Shown piece by piece: positions 1-10,809 of a stretch of 64,000 bases of DNA (within the stretch, counting starts at the first letter, position 1; the number at the start of each line of letters is the position of its first letter). Origin of the DNA: Homalodisca vitripennis (lineage: Eukaryota > Arthropoda > Insecta > Hemiptera > Cicadellidae); assembly GCF_021130785.1 (NCBI RefSeq), contig NW_025776200.1:124001-188000 (forward strand), written 5' to 3'. A program made the position numbers and the translations under genes. Under the pieces are notes generated by a model. It saw only the letters and a program-made list of their open reading frames with translations. It had not been told where the DNA came from and made no database searches.

Positions 1-338
1 AGTATGTTATGCTTCTTGTCTGATGTGTAAGTAAAAGATGTTTTAGAGTACCACGTACAAAGTAGAATGCAATAGTTACTCCGAATTGAATGGGTTGTAT
101 GCGTGAGTATGAATGTTGTATGACTGTGAAACGAATGTTGATGAATGGGTATGCAAGGTGTGTGAATAAAAGCCAAATTAAAGGATCCAAACAATTCAAA
201 TGTGTGATTGAGTACACTATAAGGAAAGAAGTTATATCTACGCAGGTTAAGATAAGAAACATAAGATCAAGCTGTACGTAATAAAATAAATTCGAATAAG
301 TCAGGATATTCATGAAGTAAACAATTATTAGGATCTAA
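1..338. other. Region upstream of env, no gene recognised
   Basis: This AT-rich stretch lies before the envelope gene and probably belongs to the same retroelement, between pol and env. The only open frame (90-281, plus strand, 63 codons) has no feature I recognise and no similarity I can see to protease, reverse transcriptase or integrase. If env is expressed from a spliced RNA, as in errantiviruses, the acceptor could lie here, but I cannot pick one with confidence. Confidence 0.4.
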
Positions 339-2240
339 ATGATGATTTCAGGAATACTTGTACTCTTTGTCGAGACAGGAATGGCAGAGAATGAAATGAC
401 ACAGGGAATCGTTTTCAAGAAACTTCATGACACAATTATTTCCGAGGATGAATGGAAGATTGTATTAGATTTTAATATGATAGAAATAAGAGACGAACTT
501 GAGTCACTTAAGACATTGTGCACAGACTTAGTTTATTATACGAACACTAGTGTAAATGTGTGGGATGAGGACTTTGCTTTCGAATATAGTAGAATTAAGA
601 CCGGGATAGACCAGTATGAATCCGATGTAAGTGACTTATTTAGACTTCTACCTACAGAACGCTCCAAGCGAGGACTAGTTGATGCAGGAGGATATGCATT
701 GAAATGGTTGTTTGGTGTGCCCACTAGCGAAGATATGGAACAAGTTAATAGTAAAGTTGAAGAGATAAAAAAGATTAGCGGATCACTGTTGAGTTCTAGA
801 GAAAACCAAATCACCTTAATGAAAGACATGAATGAAAAGATGGTAACAAATACTAAAGCCATATCAGAGATAATGACTAAACTTACTCATTCAAATAGCA
901 TGTTAATCACTTCACTCCAAGGATTCGAACAAGAAAACATTATGCTACATCGTTCATTAACAAAACATTTAAAATCTGTCAGTCTAGCACGTCATTTAGG
1001 TCAAACCATAGATGAAGCAAAGTTAAGAATTGTTGAGTTTAGGCAAGCTTTAGAATTAGTAAACACAGGTAGAATAAGCAGCAAATTACTACCACCCCAT
1101 GAGTTTGTAAACATATTGCTTGACATAGGAAAAGTCATACCTCGTCATTTGAAACTAATTATACCAGTTAATGAAGAGGACGTATTTATGTATTACACCT
1201 TTTGCACTGCTCATGCTTTAGCCACCAAGACAGGAATTAGATTGATCGTAACTGTACCTTTAAGTTCGCAAGACAGACGTCTTGAACTTTATAAAGTAGA
1301 AGTTATTCCATTGTACCAAACAAACCTTCAACATTGGTTAAAATGGAATGTACAAGTTGATTATTTGTTGATCTCCAAAGAGAGACAGTATTATGCACCT
1401 ATCGATTTTAACACACTAAGTCAGTGTAGACTAAGTCATTTTTATTTGTGTCCTAACTCTATAAATGTATTGCATCATAGCGTTAATGATTGTATATTCG
1501 CTCTATTCATGGGATCTAACCTAGTCACAGAAAAATGTTCACGAACCTTAACCATAAATGTAACTTCACCTGTATGGATCCAAAACGGCAATGATTGGAT
1601 CTATAGCCTAAAGGAACCATATAAAGTCATACTTAACTGTATGAGGAGTTCTGATGGAGAAAACTCAGTTATCTCTCCACCACATCTAGGTTATTTAGAA
1701 TTAACTTTAAACAAGTCTGGAATATTAAAACAGGCTTCAAGTTGCGCTATCTTTGGTAAATATAATAAGTTATTCTCGAGGACTCAAGGAAATATAAAAT
1801 ATAAATTTGACATTAACCATTTGCACATCCCAAAGATTAATCTGTTGCTATCTCACGAAGAAAATCTAATCTTTAAAAACAGTAGCTTGTTATTTGAAAC
1901 AATGCAAAAAGTCAAGGACAATCTTAAAGATAATCACATAGAACTAGACCTTAACAAGCTTTTAAATGATACACATGTTTTGTACCCTAGTATCAAAGAA
2001 AGTATAGAAACCCCACTGAACTATTTCTACATTATCATAGTTTCAATGTTTATTTTGTTCATTTTGAATAGTGTACTTTGCGTAGTTTTGTTTTGTCACA
2101 GGAAAATGCCAACCTGTGCGAGGATGTCCTCAGTTGCTGAGCGGCAAGCCCCAACCATTCGAGTAGAACATGGAACTCCGCTCGCAGAAATTATTCAGGA
2201 GTCTTCCTTTGTTCAATTCAATACACCAAGCCCGCCTTGA
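339..2240 (+). CDS. env: Envelope (F-like fusion) glycoprotein of an errantivirus-type endogenous retrovirus
   Basis: An open frame of 633 codons without a stop. Seen: a short hydrophobic N-terminus (about residues 3-16) that could be a signal peptide; a furin-type site RSKR at residues 108-111 followed at once by a glycine-rich hydrophobic stretch starting GLVDAGGYALKWLFG; a long, probably coiled-coil region after it (about 125-215); and one C-terminal membrane segment (about 562-586) with a 47-residue tail. This order (cleavage site, fusion peptide, heptad region, distal anchor) is that of the baculovirus F-like Env proteins of Gypsy/errantivirus elements. The family mediates membrane fusion and cell-to-cell transfer. 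No pol is in the window. The intact frame suggests a recent insertion or retained function. The start at 339 is the first in-frame ATG pair; splicing could add an upstream leader. An Env of another insect LTR group is the main alternative. Confidence 0.82.
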   Translation: MMISGILVLFVETGMAENEMTQGIVFKKLHDTIISEDEWKIVLDFNMIEIRDELESLKTLCTDLVYYTNTSVNVWDEDFAFEYSRIKTGIDQYESDVSDLFRLLPTERSKRGLVDAGGYALKWLFGVPTSEDMEQVNSKVEEIKKISGSLLSSRENQITLMKDMNEKMVTNTKAISEIMTKLTHSNSMLITSLQGFEQENIMLHRSLTKHLKSVSLARHLGQTIDEAKLRIVEFRQALELVNTGRISSKLLPPHEFVNILLDIGKVIPRHLKLIIPVNEEDVFMYYTFCTAHALATKTGIRLIVTVPLSSQDRRLELYKVEVIPLYQTNLQHWLKWNVQVDYLLISKERQYYAPIDFNTLSQCRLSHFYLCPNSINVLHHSVNDCIFALFMGSNLVTEKCSRTLTINVTSPVWIQNGNDWIYSLKEPYKVILNCMRSSDGENSVISPPHLGYLELTLNKSGILKQASSCAIFGKYNKLFSRTQGNIKYKFDINHLHIPKINLLLSHEENLIFKNSSLLFETMQKVKDNLKDNHIELDLNKLLNDTHVLYPSIKESIETPLNYFYIIIVSMFILFILNSVLCVVLFCHRKMPTCARMSSVAERQAPTIRVEHGTPLAEIIQESSFVQFNTPSPP

Positions 2241-2578
2241 AGTACGGTATTGTGAAATTCATTGTAGTGCTGAACCAGTCAGGTCAGTGTTGCAAAGACT
2301 ATATTTGTTATAAATATGTGGGGACTTGCCAAGCTCAAGAAATGTAATGTAGTTAGGAGGACATATATCTTAAGTGATTGTCAATGTCAAGTAGAATTAA
2401 ATTGTAGATTATAAGAACTTACGCAGCCTAAAATACTATTTTGTCCTTTTAAGTTGTGAAAAAATGATGTAATGTAAAATGTTATCCTATACATTTTTTT
2501 TTGAAGTATTGTAAATGTTTGTTATATTCTGAGAATCTAAGATGTATCACCATGAAAATTCTGTATGATCCATCTTTC

Positions 2579-2591
2579 CTGAAAGGGAGAG
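2579..2591 (+). promoter_or_regulatory. Candidate polypurine tract
   Basis: The run CTGAAAGGGAGAG is purine-rich and sits directly before a TGATG/TGTAGC stretch that fits the start of an LTR. In retroelements this tract primes plus-strand DNA synthesis at the edge of the 3' LTR. Its place about 340 bp after the env stop supports the reading. Confidence 0.5.
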
Positions 2592-3000
2592 TGATGTAGC
2601 GCGCACGCACACTACTATTTTAATATAGTAATTTTTAGATGGTATTTTAGTAATTACACAGTGTGTAAATTAACTGGACTAACCCAAGTCCCTTTAACCG
2701 CGTGATGTGAGGTGACTGGCCGTGCTGAGGAAATGCAAGAGTCAGCACTCGTCAGCACGGGTCGGCAGTCGAGTTGAGGGCTCGGAGGTAGGCGGAGGGA
2801 TTGGCAATGTAGAGTGTGTGAAGTAAGTCTATTTTGGTGGAGTGAGATGCGAACACACCGGTACACATATAGTAGTTTGGGTGCGCCTACGAGTGTTTTA
2901 GTGCATTTTGAATATAGATTGGACTCAAACAAAGGAGAAACGTGAGTAATTATTTCAAGACCCTTCTCAACCACTATTCTAAATTTCCCTACGAGCTAGG
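2592..3000 (+). repeat. Probable 3' LTR of the env-bearing element (right end uncertain)
   Basis: After the polypurine tract the composition changes. An AT-rich start (TGTAGCGCGCACGCAC at 2595) is followed by a GC-rich middle. The second LTR copy is outside the window, so the borders cannot be confirmed. The left border may be 2592 or 2595. The right border lies somewhere around 2950-3010, before the GGTGGCAGC stretch. No protein-coding frame is convincing here. Confidence 0.45.
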
Positions 3001-3081
3001 GTGGTGGCAGCAAAACGCTATCCCTTTTATTAACCATGAGCCTCTCTGGCTAATATCGGAGGGCTTACACCGCCTCATCGT

Positions 3082-3205
3082 TGGAGAGTAGGCACTCGTG
3101 GGTGAGTCGAGTCGGCTGGTTTTATTCACCTGACGGTCGAGTGGGCGCTCGCAAAAAACGATATTGGAGTAGACACTCGCCGAGTCAAGCTTTTATTCAC
3201 ATGAC
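3082..3205. repeat. Imperfect direct repeat pair, GAGTAG-CACTCG type
   Basis: Two related stretches, 3082-3134 and 3164-3205, each read GGAG(AG)TAG(G/A)CACTCG, then a GAGTC box, then TTTTATTCAC(C/A)TGAC. The second is shorter. A GGTCGAGTGGGCGCTCGC spacer with a similar theme lies between. They fill the gap between the LTR-like region and the truncated transposase. Function unknown; they may be the edge of a minisatellite. Confidence 0.5.
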
Positions 3206-3583
3206 TAAATGTGTGGTGCGGCCTAATGAACGACCGAATTGTTAGACCTTTTATTTTTGCAGAGAAGACCATAACTGGTGATATCTACTGCGACATGCTG
3301 GAACTGTACGTGTTTCCACAGGTGGATGACATCGAGGCGGAAAAGGGACCGGTCATATTCCAACAAGACGGTGCGCCGCCCCACTACAAACAATGTGTGC
3401 GCTCAGCCTTAGATGCCCGTTTCCCAGGAAGATGGATGGGTAGAGGTGGCCCAATCGCATGGCCTCCAAGAAGCCCCGACATAACACCATTAGATTTTTT
3501 CCTGTCGGGTTATGTCAAGAACTTTGTGTATTCAGAGAAGATACGTAACATCTTCGCCAGAGATTCATAGCAGCAGTAGCATC

Positions 3584-3586
<3 letters not shown>
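3205..3586 (+). pseudogene. Tc1/mariner-superfamily transposase, part 1 (5'-truncated, split by I-A)
   Basis: The readable frame starts mid-protein at LNVWCGLMNDRIV (3205) and runs to 3586. It shows the widespread insect DDE/D block: FQQDGAPPHY (second catalytic Asp), FPGRWMGRGGPI, WPPRSPDITPLDFFL (third acidic residue), then VKNFVYSEKI. The family cuts and pastes DNA at TA sites. The N-terminal DNA-binding half and first catalytic Asp are missing. The frame is then interrupted by the A-tail of the I-A retrotransposon; the C-terminus resumes at 9839. A one-base frame change lies near 3545. Confidence 0.85.
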
Positions 3587-3630
<44 letters not shown>

Positions 3631-4079
3631 TAGGGCCATAAAACACAAGAGGTTATCAATGGCCTCTAGATTCAAGACAACAGCTCATGTTGTGGCGTTG
3701 TCATTTGTTGGTAGTACGTATAAGGTCGTGAGAACATTAAATAAATTAGTTTAAGTCTAAGCAATAACAAAGTATATACTATATACTAAATAACAATGCA
3801 ACAAACTCAACAATCAATGTTATTGTCAGAGTGGCTGTAAATGGGCCACTATGACAACAATTAAAAACGAAATAATAGGGAAATAGATACTGAATAATTT
3901 TATAACAAAACAAGAACATGGTGGAGCATGGCTGTAGGTGGGCCATCCTGATTCTAATAGCTTAGGATCTAGGCAACAAGAGTAATAAATCTATTAAATA
4001 CTAAATAACAAGCATAAACCTGGGAACAAAACAACGTAGGTATCAAAGTATGGAGGAATAAATAATTAAAATTAAATCT

Positions 4080-7000
4080 TGCTTACTAGGGAGGATGCTG
4101 TTAAAAAAGGCGAAGAGCCTCCTCACAACAGTTTCGTCATCACCTAGCACATCCCTTAACGAAGCTGGCAGATTGATAGCTCGGACGGCACCTTGAGTAG
4201 CAAGGACAGTCGAACCAGCACATGCTTCACATGTTAATAACAGTGTCGCATGTGGCGCAAATCGGTGGGTCCCCTCGATTCATAAGGAAGCCGTGAGAGA
4301 GCAGTGTGTGGCCAAGACGAAGGCGACACACACACCACCTCCTCACGCCGACTCCGGCGATGAGCTGTACCCCAAGGTCTTGTGCAGTCTTTGATGATTC
4401 TTAGCTTGTTGTTGTAGACCACCTGCCATTCGGAACTCCACATAGCTTTTAGCTTGGCTTTCACCACAGGAGTGATGTCTGATGCCACCATCCGTAAGGT
4501 GAATGGTTGGAGCTCCAAAGCTTCTTTTGCTCCTCTGTCTGCCAGCTCGTTGCCATGGATGCCTACGTGTCCGGGAACCCAGACAAAAATAACAACCACT
4601 CCCTCCGACTGTAGCTTGTGTAGTGAGGATCCAGATACTTCGAACCAAGATGTTCTTAGAGTACATGTCGCCAATTGCATTGCAGACTACTAAGAGAGTC
4701 ACTGCAGATTACCAACTTACCAGTTCTAGACCCACGTAATGTTCAGGGTCTTCTGTATAGCTGTCAGTTCAGCCGTTGTAAACAGAGGAGTCGCTGGGGA
4801 GTCGGAAAACCGTATCGTCTACCCGCAGTAACAAAAGCGCAACCTGTCCTCGGACCATCCTTTGATCCATCTGTGTATATCACATCGCACGGAGAGAGTT
4901 GTTGTAAGATTTGACGGAATTCTTGATGATATATGGTGTCCGGTGTCGTATGTTTTTTAAAGGTGGAGAGGCTCAAGATTATTTCTGGTGGATGTTACGG
5001 AACCAAGGCGGGACATCGCACTGATGCAAACTCCCTGACCTCGTAATCGGTTAGACCTATCTGAGAATTGTATGATATAGCTCTTACACCAATTGGTGCA
5101 GGGTGCCTCGGTTTAGTAATGAACTGATCGTGTAGTGAATTGTTTAGGACCCAGTCGTAGGCGGATTTTGAGGTTTGGACATGAGTGTGTGGACGTAATT
5201 CAATGAAAGTTGAACTCTTCTATGGACTAAGCGGAGGCTCTCCTGTATTCGGCATATATACTAATCACAGGGCTAGATCGCAATGCTCCCGTGGCCAGTC
5301 TTAGAGAAGATGTTGTGGATTGAGTCTAGCATCTTGAGTGCATTAGGTCTCGCTGATCCATAAACCTGACATCCATAGTCCAAGCAGGAGCGTATATAAA
5401 GGCTTTATAGAACCTGAGGCATGCAGGTCCTGTCTGCCCCCCAATTCGTCCCACTCAGAGCTCTGATAAGGTTTAGCCGCTTAAGGCATTTAGACTTAAG
5501 ATTTTTAAGGTGTGAAATCCAGGTAAGGCGGCGATCGAAGGTTAGGCCTAAGAATTTAATTTCTTCACAAGGCGTTATTCTCTGACCCTTTAAAAAAAGT
5601 GTTGGTTCATCGACAGAGCGCAAACTAGAGAAACACCCATGCACCTCGTTTTTGGCAGAGAAAAGGTGAAACCAGTTCTACCGCACCACTTAACAAGGCG
5701 ATTAATAGTGAGCTGAAGAGCACGCTCCGTTGTAGAAAGCCTTTTTGCAGTAACAAAGATGGCGAAGTCGTCAACAGAGAGAACAATGTACCGGAGGGGC
5801 GACACAAGAGGCGATATCATTGATGGCAATAGCGAACAGAGTACAGCTCAGGACGCTTCCTTGCGGAATTCCATTCTCTTGAATGAAAGGGTCAGAAAGA
5901 GTTTTTCCTAGCCTCACTTGAATAGATCTATCCATCATAAAACCGTTAATGAACGCCCAGCATGTGGTTTCCAATTCCCCAAGGATACCAGTGTATTTAT
6001 GATACCTCTTCTCCAAGCAGTGTCATATGCTTTCATTAAGTCAAAGAAAAAGGCAGTCATTTGCCTTCTTTGGATGAAAGCATTCAGTATGGCCGTTTCC
6101 ATGTTATCAAATGGTCAGTAGACGATCTCCCCTGACGAAAGCCACACTGTGGGGAGATAGGAGATTATTTTTCTCCAAAAAACCAGACGAGTCTCCGATT
6201 GACCATGCGTTCGAGGGTCTTGCAAAGACTGCTCGTTAGTGAGATAGGTCGATAGCTCCCAGGAGAAGTGCTATCCTGGCCCATTTGTGCAATGCGATAA
6301 CATGTGATCGACGCCAAGACACAGGGAATTTGTTTTCTATAAATATTCTATTGTACAGAAGGAGTAAATCATGTTTAATACCAGCTGGTAGGTTTCGCAG
6401 CATTGCATAATGTATGCTATCGGGACCTGGAGCGGAGTTGGAGGTGGCCTTTAGTGAAGAGTTTTAGTTCGTGGAGAGTGAAAGGATGATTGAGAGGAGA
6501 GTCGTCGTGTAAATTCAGATTAAGGGGGAGCGATTCTTGTATGGCTTTGAATTTTTAAACTCGCGGTCGTTAGGACGATGTTTTGGAGATTCCCGCGCAA
6601 AGTAGGAGGCAAACCTATTTGCGATCGCCTTGGGCTCGGTAACAAAATCATTTCCATGTTTTAAACCTAAGATGGGGGGTGGGAGTGATTATTGCACACA
6701 GAGCGCAGTTTTCTCCAAACGTCTGACACAGGAGTAGTTCGAGTAATGTGGTCGGTAAAGTTTAGCCAAGATTGGCGCCGACTCAGTCTGAATACTTGTC
6801 GAGCCTTCGCTCTTGATCTCCTGAACGCTCAAGATTTGGCTCAGTCGGAAATTTATTAAATATTTTTAAACATTTTCTTCGGTCTTTTAGGGCTTTTGAG
6901 CATTCATCGGACCACCACGGCACATTGTGCCTCTTTGGTTTCCCGAAGTTTTGGGAATGCTCTTTTCGGCCGCTAAACCAGTGATGATGTGAATAACGAT

Positions 7001-7775
7001 GTTGCTGCGTTTATATCAGTGTTTTGAATGTTTTTCGGTTTGAGAACTTATGCTCTTTTTGAATTCATCCCAATTGGCTTTGTTAATTATTCATCTCGGA
7101 GTCTTGGTCAACGGGCTGGGTAAGGGATTCAATAGCCACAGCAAATCGGGGCATGGTCGCTTCCCGACAGGTCGGATAGGACAGACCAATGGACTCTGGT
7201 GGATTAGGCAGGGACTACAGATCGACAAGTCAATAGCAGACCACGCGCCAGTTCTGGGGCACATATAGGTGGCCGACCCATCGTTGAGGATCACAAGTTG
7301 TAATCCGTCGCACAACCCGGCAACCATGTTACCTCGCTGACCGCAATGGCCGGAACCCCAAGAAAGGTGATGAGCGTTGAAGTCGCCTACAATCAGAAAG
7401 GGAACTGGAAGCTGAGCAATGAGATCACTCAGATCATCGCGAGCCACAACCAGAGGGGCTGGTGGTAGATACAGGGAGCATATAGTTACTGTAATTAGGG
7501 AGTGATACTGTTACTGCAATTGCTTGGAGATTGGTATTGAGGTTTATCTCTCTGGCATTTTAAGGAGGGATCAGTCAGTATCGCAACACCTCCACAAGCA
7601 ATGGCTTGGTTAGTAGTCGCGACGAAAAGTGTTGTAGTCCTTTTGATTAAAATGTATGTGTGGAGCTAATTTGGTTTCTTGTAGGCATATTACTTTGGGC
7701 CTTTTCGTGTTTATAAGGAATCTTTAGGTCTTCTAGGTGACTTCTCAAACCGTTAATATTCCATTGTAGCAACAT
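4080..7775 (-). pseudogene. I-A ORF2: APE endonuclease, reverse transcriptase, RNase H (frameshifted)
   Basis: Reads on the minus strand from ATG at 7775 (MLLQWNINGLRSHLEDLK, typical endonuclease start). Endonuclease residues VGDFNAHH and later SAIDLSI lie at about 7390-7230. The reverse transcriptase core is at about 6016-5600: NGIPQGSVLS, then the catalytic VDDFAIF. RNase H follows: IYTDGSK at about 4870 and VWVPGHVGIHGNELADRGA at about 4585-4525. The family nicks target DNA and copies its own RNA at the nick. Many frameshifts are visible; one falls within the FVDD active-site box near 5780, judged by comparison with I-B. The exact stop is uncertain, between 4080 and 4234. Confidence 0.85.
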
Positions 7776-7802
7776 GATTTGTTTTTATATTCAATCGTAT
7801 TT

Positions 7803-9296
7803 TTATTTATAAGTAATTATTTTCTTTTTATGGTTTGCAGTTGGGCGGAAGGTTCCCTGAACTGTCTGGAACTCCGACTGCAACTGCAAAGGGTCATCGA
7901 TCATATCTTCGTCAGGAATTGACTGTAGAGAGGATTTAGATGAGGGTGAATTTCTTACCGGCACCTTCGTCCTATTGTCTACTTTTTCTGAATCGACGCT
8001 TTGAGCTTGGACGAAATCTGTCTTTTTTCTTCCAAGGATAACTGTGGTTTTATGTTCTGTTGCGATCTGTCTTTGGAATGTGATGCGACTGCTGAATATG
8101 TTTGGGGCTGATTCTGCTTTGAGCCGGTTGTAAGGGCCTTTTGAGTAGATATTGTTGGCGACGATAAAGAATGCCCTCCTCCAACGGCAGCAAGCTGTTG
8201 CACAGAGTGGCAACCTGCTCGGTTAGAGTTCGGAGCATACCCTCCAAAAACTGAGCAGGGATGAACATTGGGTAGGATGGACCGGGGCAGCAGCGGCTTC
8301 AGAGTAGGATACTCCCTTTTTGGGAGTAGGGGCAACCCTTCTCCTATACTCCCTGCGAGCCTCGTTGAAGGAAAGTTTATCGAGGGTCACTATCTTAAGA
8401 ATTTCTTTTTCCTCTAAATATACTTTGCATTCTCTAGAGGATGATAGGTGTTTCCCTTTGCAGTTTACACACTGGATGTCGTTTTTACAGCCTTCCTCGT
8501 TATGGCCCTCTGTGGCGCAACGAGAGCAAGTCTCTGAATTGGTGCACACCTTGCTAGAATGCCCAAACCTTTGGCACCTAAAGCACCTCTGAGGGTTTTT
8601 AAAATAAGGTCTTACTGCCAAGGACAGGTATCCGGCCTTTATAGTAGACGGGGGCTGAGGCATAGCAAAAGTCAATATCAATCCAGCTGTGGGAACTTTT
8701 TGACCGTTCTCAGTCCTAAATATCCTAACCACGTCCGTTACCATCGAATAATGCAACTCTTCTCTGAGCTCATCTTCACTGCAATCGATGAGATCACGGC
8801 TAAAAACAATTCCCTTAGAGGAGTTTAGAGAAGGATGTGGTTTGACATTGATCTCGACCTGGTCAAAGAAACGTTGCATTTGCAGGAGCTTCTTGGCTTG
8901 ACCGCAATTCGCAGCCTCCACCAAAATTGTTCCGTTTCTCAACTTTCTGATTGACTTTGGTTGTCCTGCTGTGTTGACAAGGGCCTTATTTATAATGAAG
9001 GGACTGATCTTGCTCAAAGACTTGCCTTCTTCCTTGTGGCTTATTATTAGGAATAATGGTGTGGGGATGGCATTGTCAAGTTCTTCACTGTGAGGTTCTT
9101 CTGTTTTCCGTTGCTTGGTTTCAACTTCTGTCGACGTTTCGTCAGAATCGCTAGCGTGACCGCGCTTTCTGTCCGGATCGTAAAGGTCTCTTTCTAACAA
9201 CTCTAGTTTGCCCTGCGGGGGGGTTTGATGTAGCCATAAAGTTGTATACCAGCGCATCGTGTTGAGTAGTGCGGGCCGATTGACGGGAACGGGCAT
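7803..9296 (-). pseudogene. I-A ORF1: gag-like nucleic-acid-binding protein with three zinc knuckles
   Basis: The first 330 or so codons are open (9296 to about 8300). An acidic/basic N-terminal region is followed by the conserved block SKGIVFSRDLIDC, LTFAMPQPPSTIKAGYL, VRPYFKNPQRC, then three zinc-knuckle units (CFRCQRFGHSSKVC; CSRCATEGHNEEGC; CVNCKGKHLSSSREC). The C-terminal third continues in two other frames (about 8270-8150 and 8213-7803), so at least two frameshifts are present. Proteins of this type coat the element RNA. ORF2 starts 28 bp after the ORF1 stop. Confidence 0.85.
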
Positions 9297-9838
9297 TGCC
9301 TCGGGCGTCTCTCAAACCGTAGCTTGTGGGACAACCCTACCCCAGTTCCCTGGGGCCCGGTTTTTTATCGTTTACCAAGCTGGGTATACGCGCACAACTT
9401 GGACTCGCACGTGGCAGCAGGGGCTCCGACACCCCTGCCTACTGAACACTTCTGGACCAAGGACATCGAAGTGGCTGGCTTCTGAACCAGTACATGACTT
9501 ACGCCTCGGCAGAGACTAGCTCACATCAGCTCTTACCGACGCCAGATTGGGCTACCAGCGCCGGCTTAAGCACTCCCAGCGGGCCATGTACTGGAACGGT
9601 CGAACAAGACGGGAAGATATAGGAATGAAGAAGAGGAACAGACTACTGGAAATGTCCAGTGTCAGAAGTAGAAGAGGGTGGCCAAGGTATGCCAGAATAA
9701 GAAATAAGAAGAATAAGAAGAATAAGAGAATAAGAATAAGAGAATGCCACAAGTAAGTAGAAGTAATGACATACTCAGCTCGGGTAACCCCGTGGTCGCC
9801 GTCCACGTACTCATAAACTGTTATGAGCCCCTGGGGGA
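9297..9838 (-). other. 5' UTR / promoter region of I-A
   Basis: GC-richer than its surroundings and clearly related to the matching part of I-B (26250-26560), for example the CAGTTCCC-GGC and GCTCGCACGT-GCAGCAG blocks. No credible gene. An A/G-rich simple stretch (GAATAAGAA repeats, 9697-9744) sits near the 5' end. I-type elements carry an internal promoter here, which is inference for this copy. Confidence 0.6.
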
Positions 9839-10058
9839 CAGTAGCATCGGTCACACCTAATATCTAATACCTGGAGAGAGTTCGAATATCGCTTGGACAT
9901 CTGTAGGGCTACAAATGGTTCTCATATCGAGGTGTACTAGTGTTAAAAAAATTATTTCATTACCTTTCATTTAATGTAGTAGTCATTGTAATTTGTATAT
10001 TGTACAATAAATAAAAATAATCCAAAACTAGGGAGTTCTTTTTCGGACATCCGGTATA
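9839..10058 (+). pseudogene. Tc1/mariner-type transposase, part 2, and its right terminus
   Basis: Continues the transposase cut at 3586. In frame through the duplication it reads ASVTPNI, then a stop and a frameshift, then YRLDICRATNGSHIEVY and a TAG at 9938-9940. That is the usual end of this insect transposase group. At 10031-10058 GGGAGTTCTTTTTCGGACAT followed by CCGGTATA matches the inverted terminal repeat type known for such elements (reverse complement begins TATACCGG-TGTCCG). The element's 5' half is not in the window. Degenerate, certainly inactive. Confidence 0.8.
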
Positions 10059-10062
10059 TAGC

Positions 10063-10670
10063 TTATACAAGAATAGTGAGCAGCTTGACAACAGTGATGT
10101 TGCAGTACAACAGTCATATAATAAAGAATCTGCAGCTAATGTTTCAGTTCTATAAATACCTATATTACCTATTGTGAAAAAGAGAGGAAGACCAAAAGGT
10201 AAAAAAAAAAAAACTGTAATTGGACTGCCTATCAAGAAGATGAAGGCATTCGTTTAGGATACAACATCCTAAACGTAAGGATGAACAAATGCTTCAGTGG
10301 TTTTTGTCTACAGAAGATATGAAAAAATGGTGGGAAAAATACTTTTTGAGTCTTCTGTTGAACAGAATCCTAGTAAAGTGTCCTCAGCTTGCCTTGATAA
10401 ATGTGCCGATATAAATAGACTACGAAGATATTTCACAGCTGATGGGTCGGGTTCAGTTCAGCATATAATGAGCGTGCAAAGATAAAGCCCTCTTTATCTG
10501 TGTCCAGTGTGAAGTAGACATAAAGGATTCAGGGAGTGTTTGTTGTAGTGGGTCCCTAGAATGGTATCATCTAGAGTTTACCAATCCTAAAACAATCCTA
10601 CAACAAAATTTCTAGTTTTGTCAGAAATGTTCATGAGTATTTTTTTTTTAATTTTATATAATAAGATAGT
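10063..10670 (+). pseudogene. Decayed transposon-type protein with AT-hook and PHD-like zinc finger
   Basis: Broken frames give, in order: KKRGRPKGKKKKTVIGLP (an AT-hook-like basic motif, about 10180-10225); SSTEDMKKWWEKY; NPSKVSSACLDKCADINRLRRYF (about 10370-10440); then FICVQCEVDIKDSGSVCCSG, SLEWYHLEF and FCQKC (about 10490-10615), spacing like a PHD/zinc-ribbon finger. I have seen this order in uncharacterised multicopy insect proteins. Several stops and frame changes, no start seen. I cannot name the transposon family. Confidence 0.45.
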
Positions 10671-10691
10671 TTTTATAGTGGTGTATTGTGC

Positions 10692-10713
10692 GTGTGTGTG
10701 TGTGTGTGTGTGT
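10692..10713. repeat. (GT)11 microsatellite
   Basis: Twenty-two bases of uninterrupted GT dinucleotide in AT-rich non-coding sequence. Confidence 0.95.
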
Positions 10714-10809
10714 TTTATTTTACTTCCACATAAATTAGCATTGTCCATATGATAATTCCACACTGTTGTTTTGTCTATTCCTATTAGGACGTTCCGGTTT
10801 ACTATGCCA

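Larger units (their letters stand above)
3586..9838 (-). mobile_element. I-clade non-LTR retrotransposon A, full length, minus strand
   Basis: A 6.25-kb element bounded by a 12-13 bp target duplication. On the minus strand it reads 5' UTR (9838-9297), ORF1 gag-like (9296-7803), ORF2 with endonuclease, reverse transcriptase and RNase H (7775 to about 4080), a 3' UTR of about 0.45 kb, and a pure A-tail of 43 nt (plus-strand T at 3586-3628). An RNase H domain places it in the I superfamily. ORF1 and ORF2 carry several frameshifts, so this copy looks dead, yet the long uninterrupted tail and clean duplication argue for a fairly young insertion. It landed inside a transposase gene. Confidence 0.9.
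3574..9851. repeat. 13-bp target site duplication flanking I-A (3574-3586 and 9839-9851)
   Basis: CAGTAGCATCGGT occurs at 3574-3586, right before the poly-T run, and again at 9839-9851. The interrupted transposase reading resumes through the second copy (AAVASVTPNI-type residues). The last T of the left copy merges with the poly-T, so the duplication is 12 or 13 bp. This fixes both ends of the inserted element. Confidence 0.93.

Noticed and set aside
536..862. Minus-strand 108-codon frame inside env
   Set aside because: Antisense shadow of a well-supported gene; no domain.
2654..2974. Minus-strand 106-codon frame in the LTR-like region
   Set aside because: No known motif and low-complexity composition; an LTR is the better reading.
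3512..3754. Plus-strand open frame with a long Phe run
   Set aside because: It reads through the poly-T, which is the A-tail of I-A seen on the other strand.
8320..8828. Plus-strand open frames over I-A ORF1
   Set aside because: They mirror the minus-strand zinc-knuckle gene; the Cys residues and motifs make sense only on the minus strand.
9960..10235. Minus-strand frame containing CPKKN
   Set aside because: It crosses the transposon terminal repeat and non-coding flank, and gives no domain.
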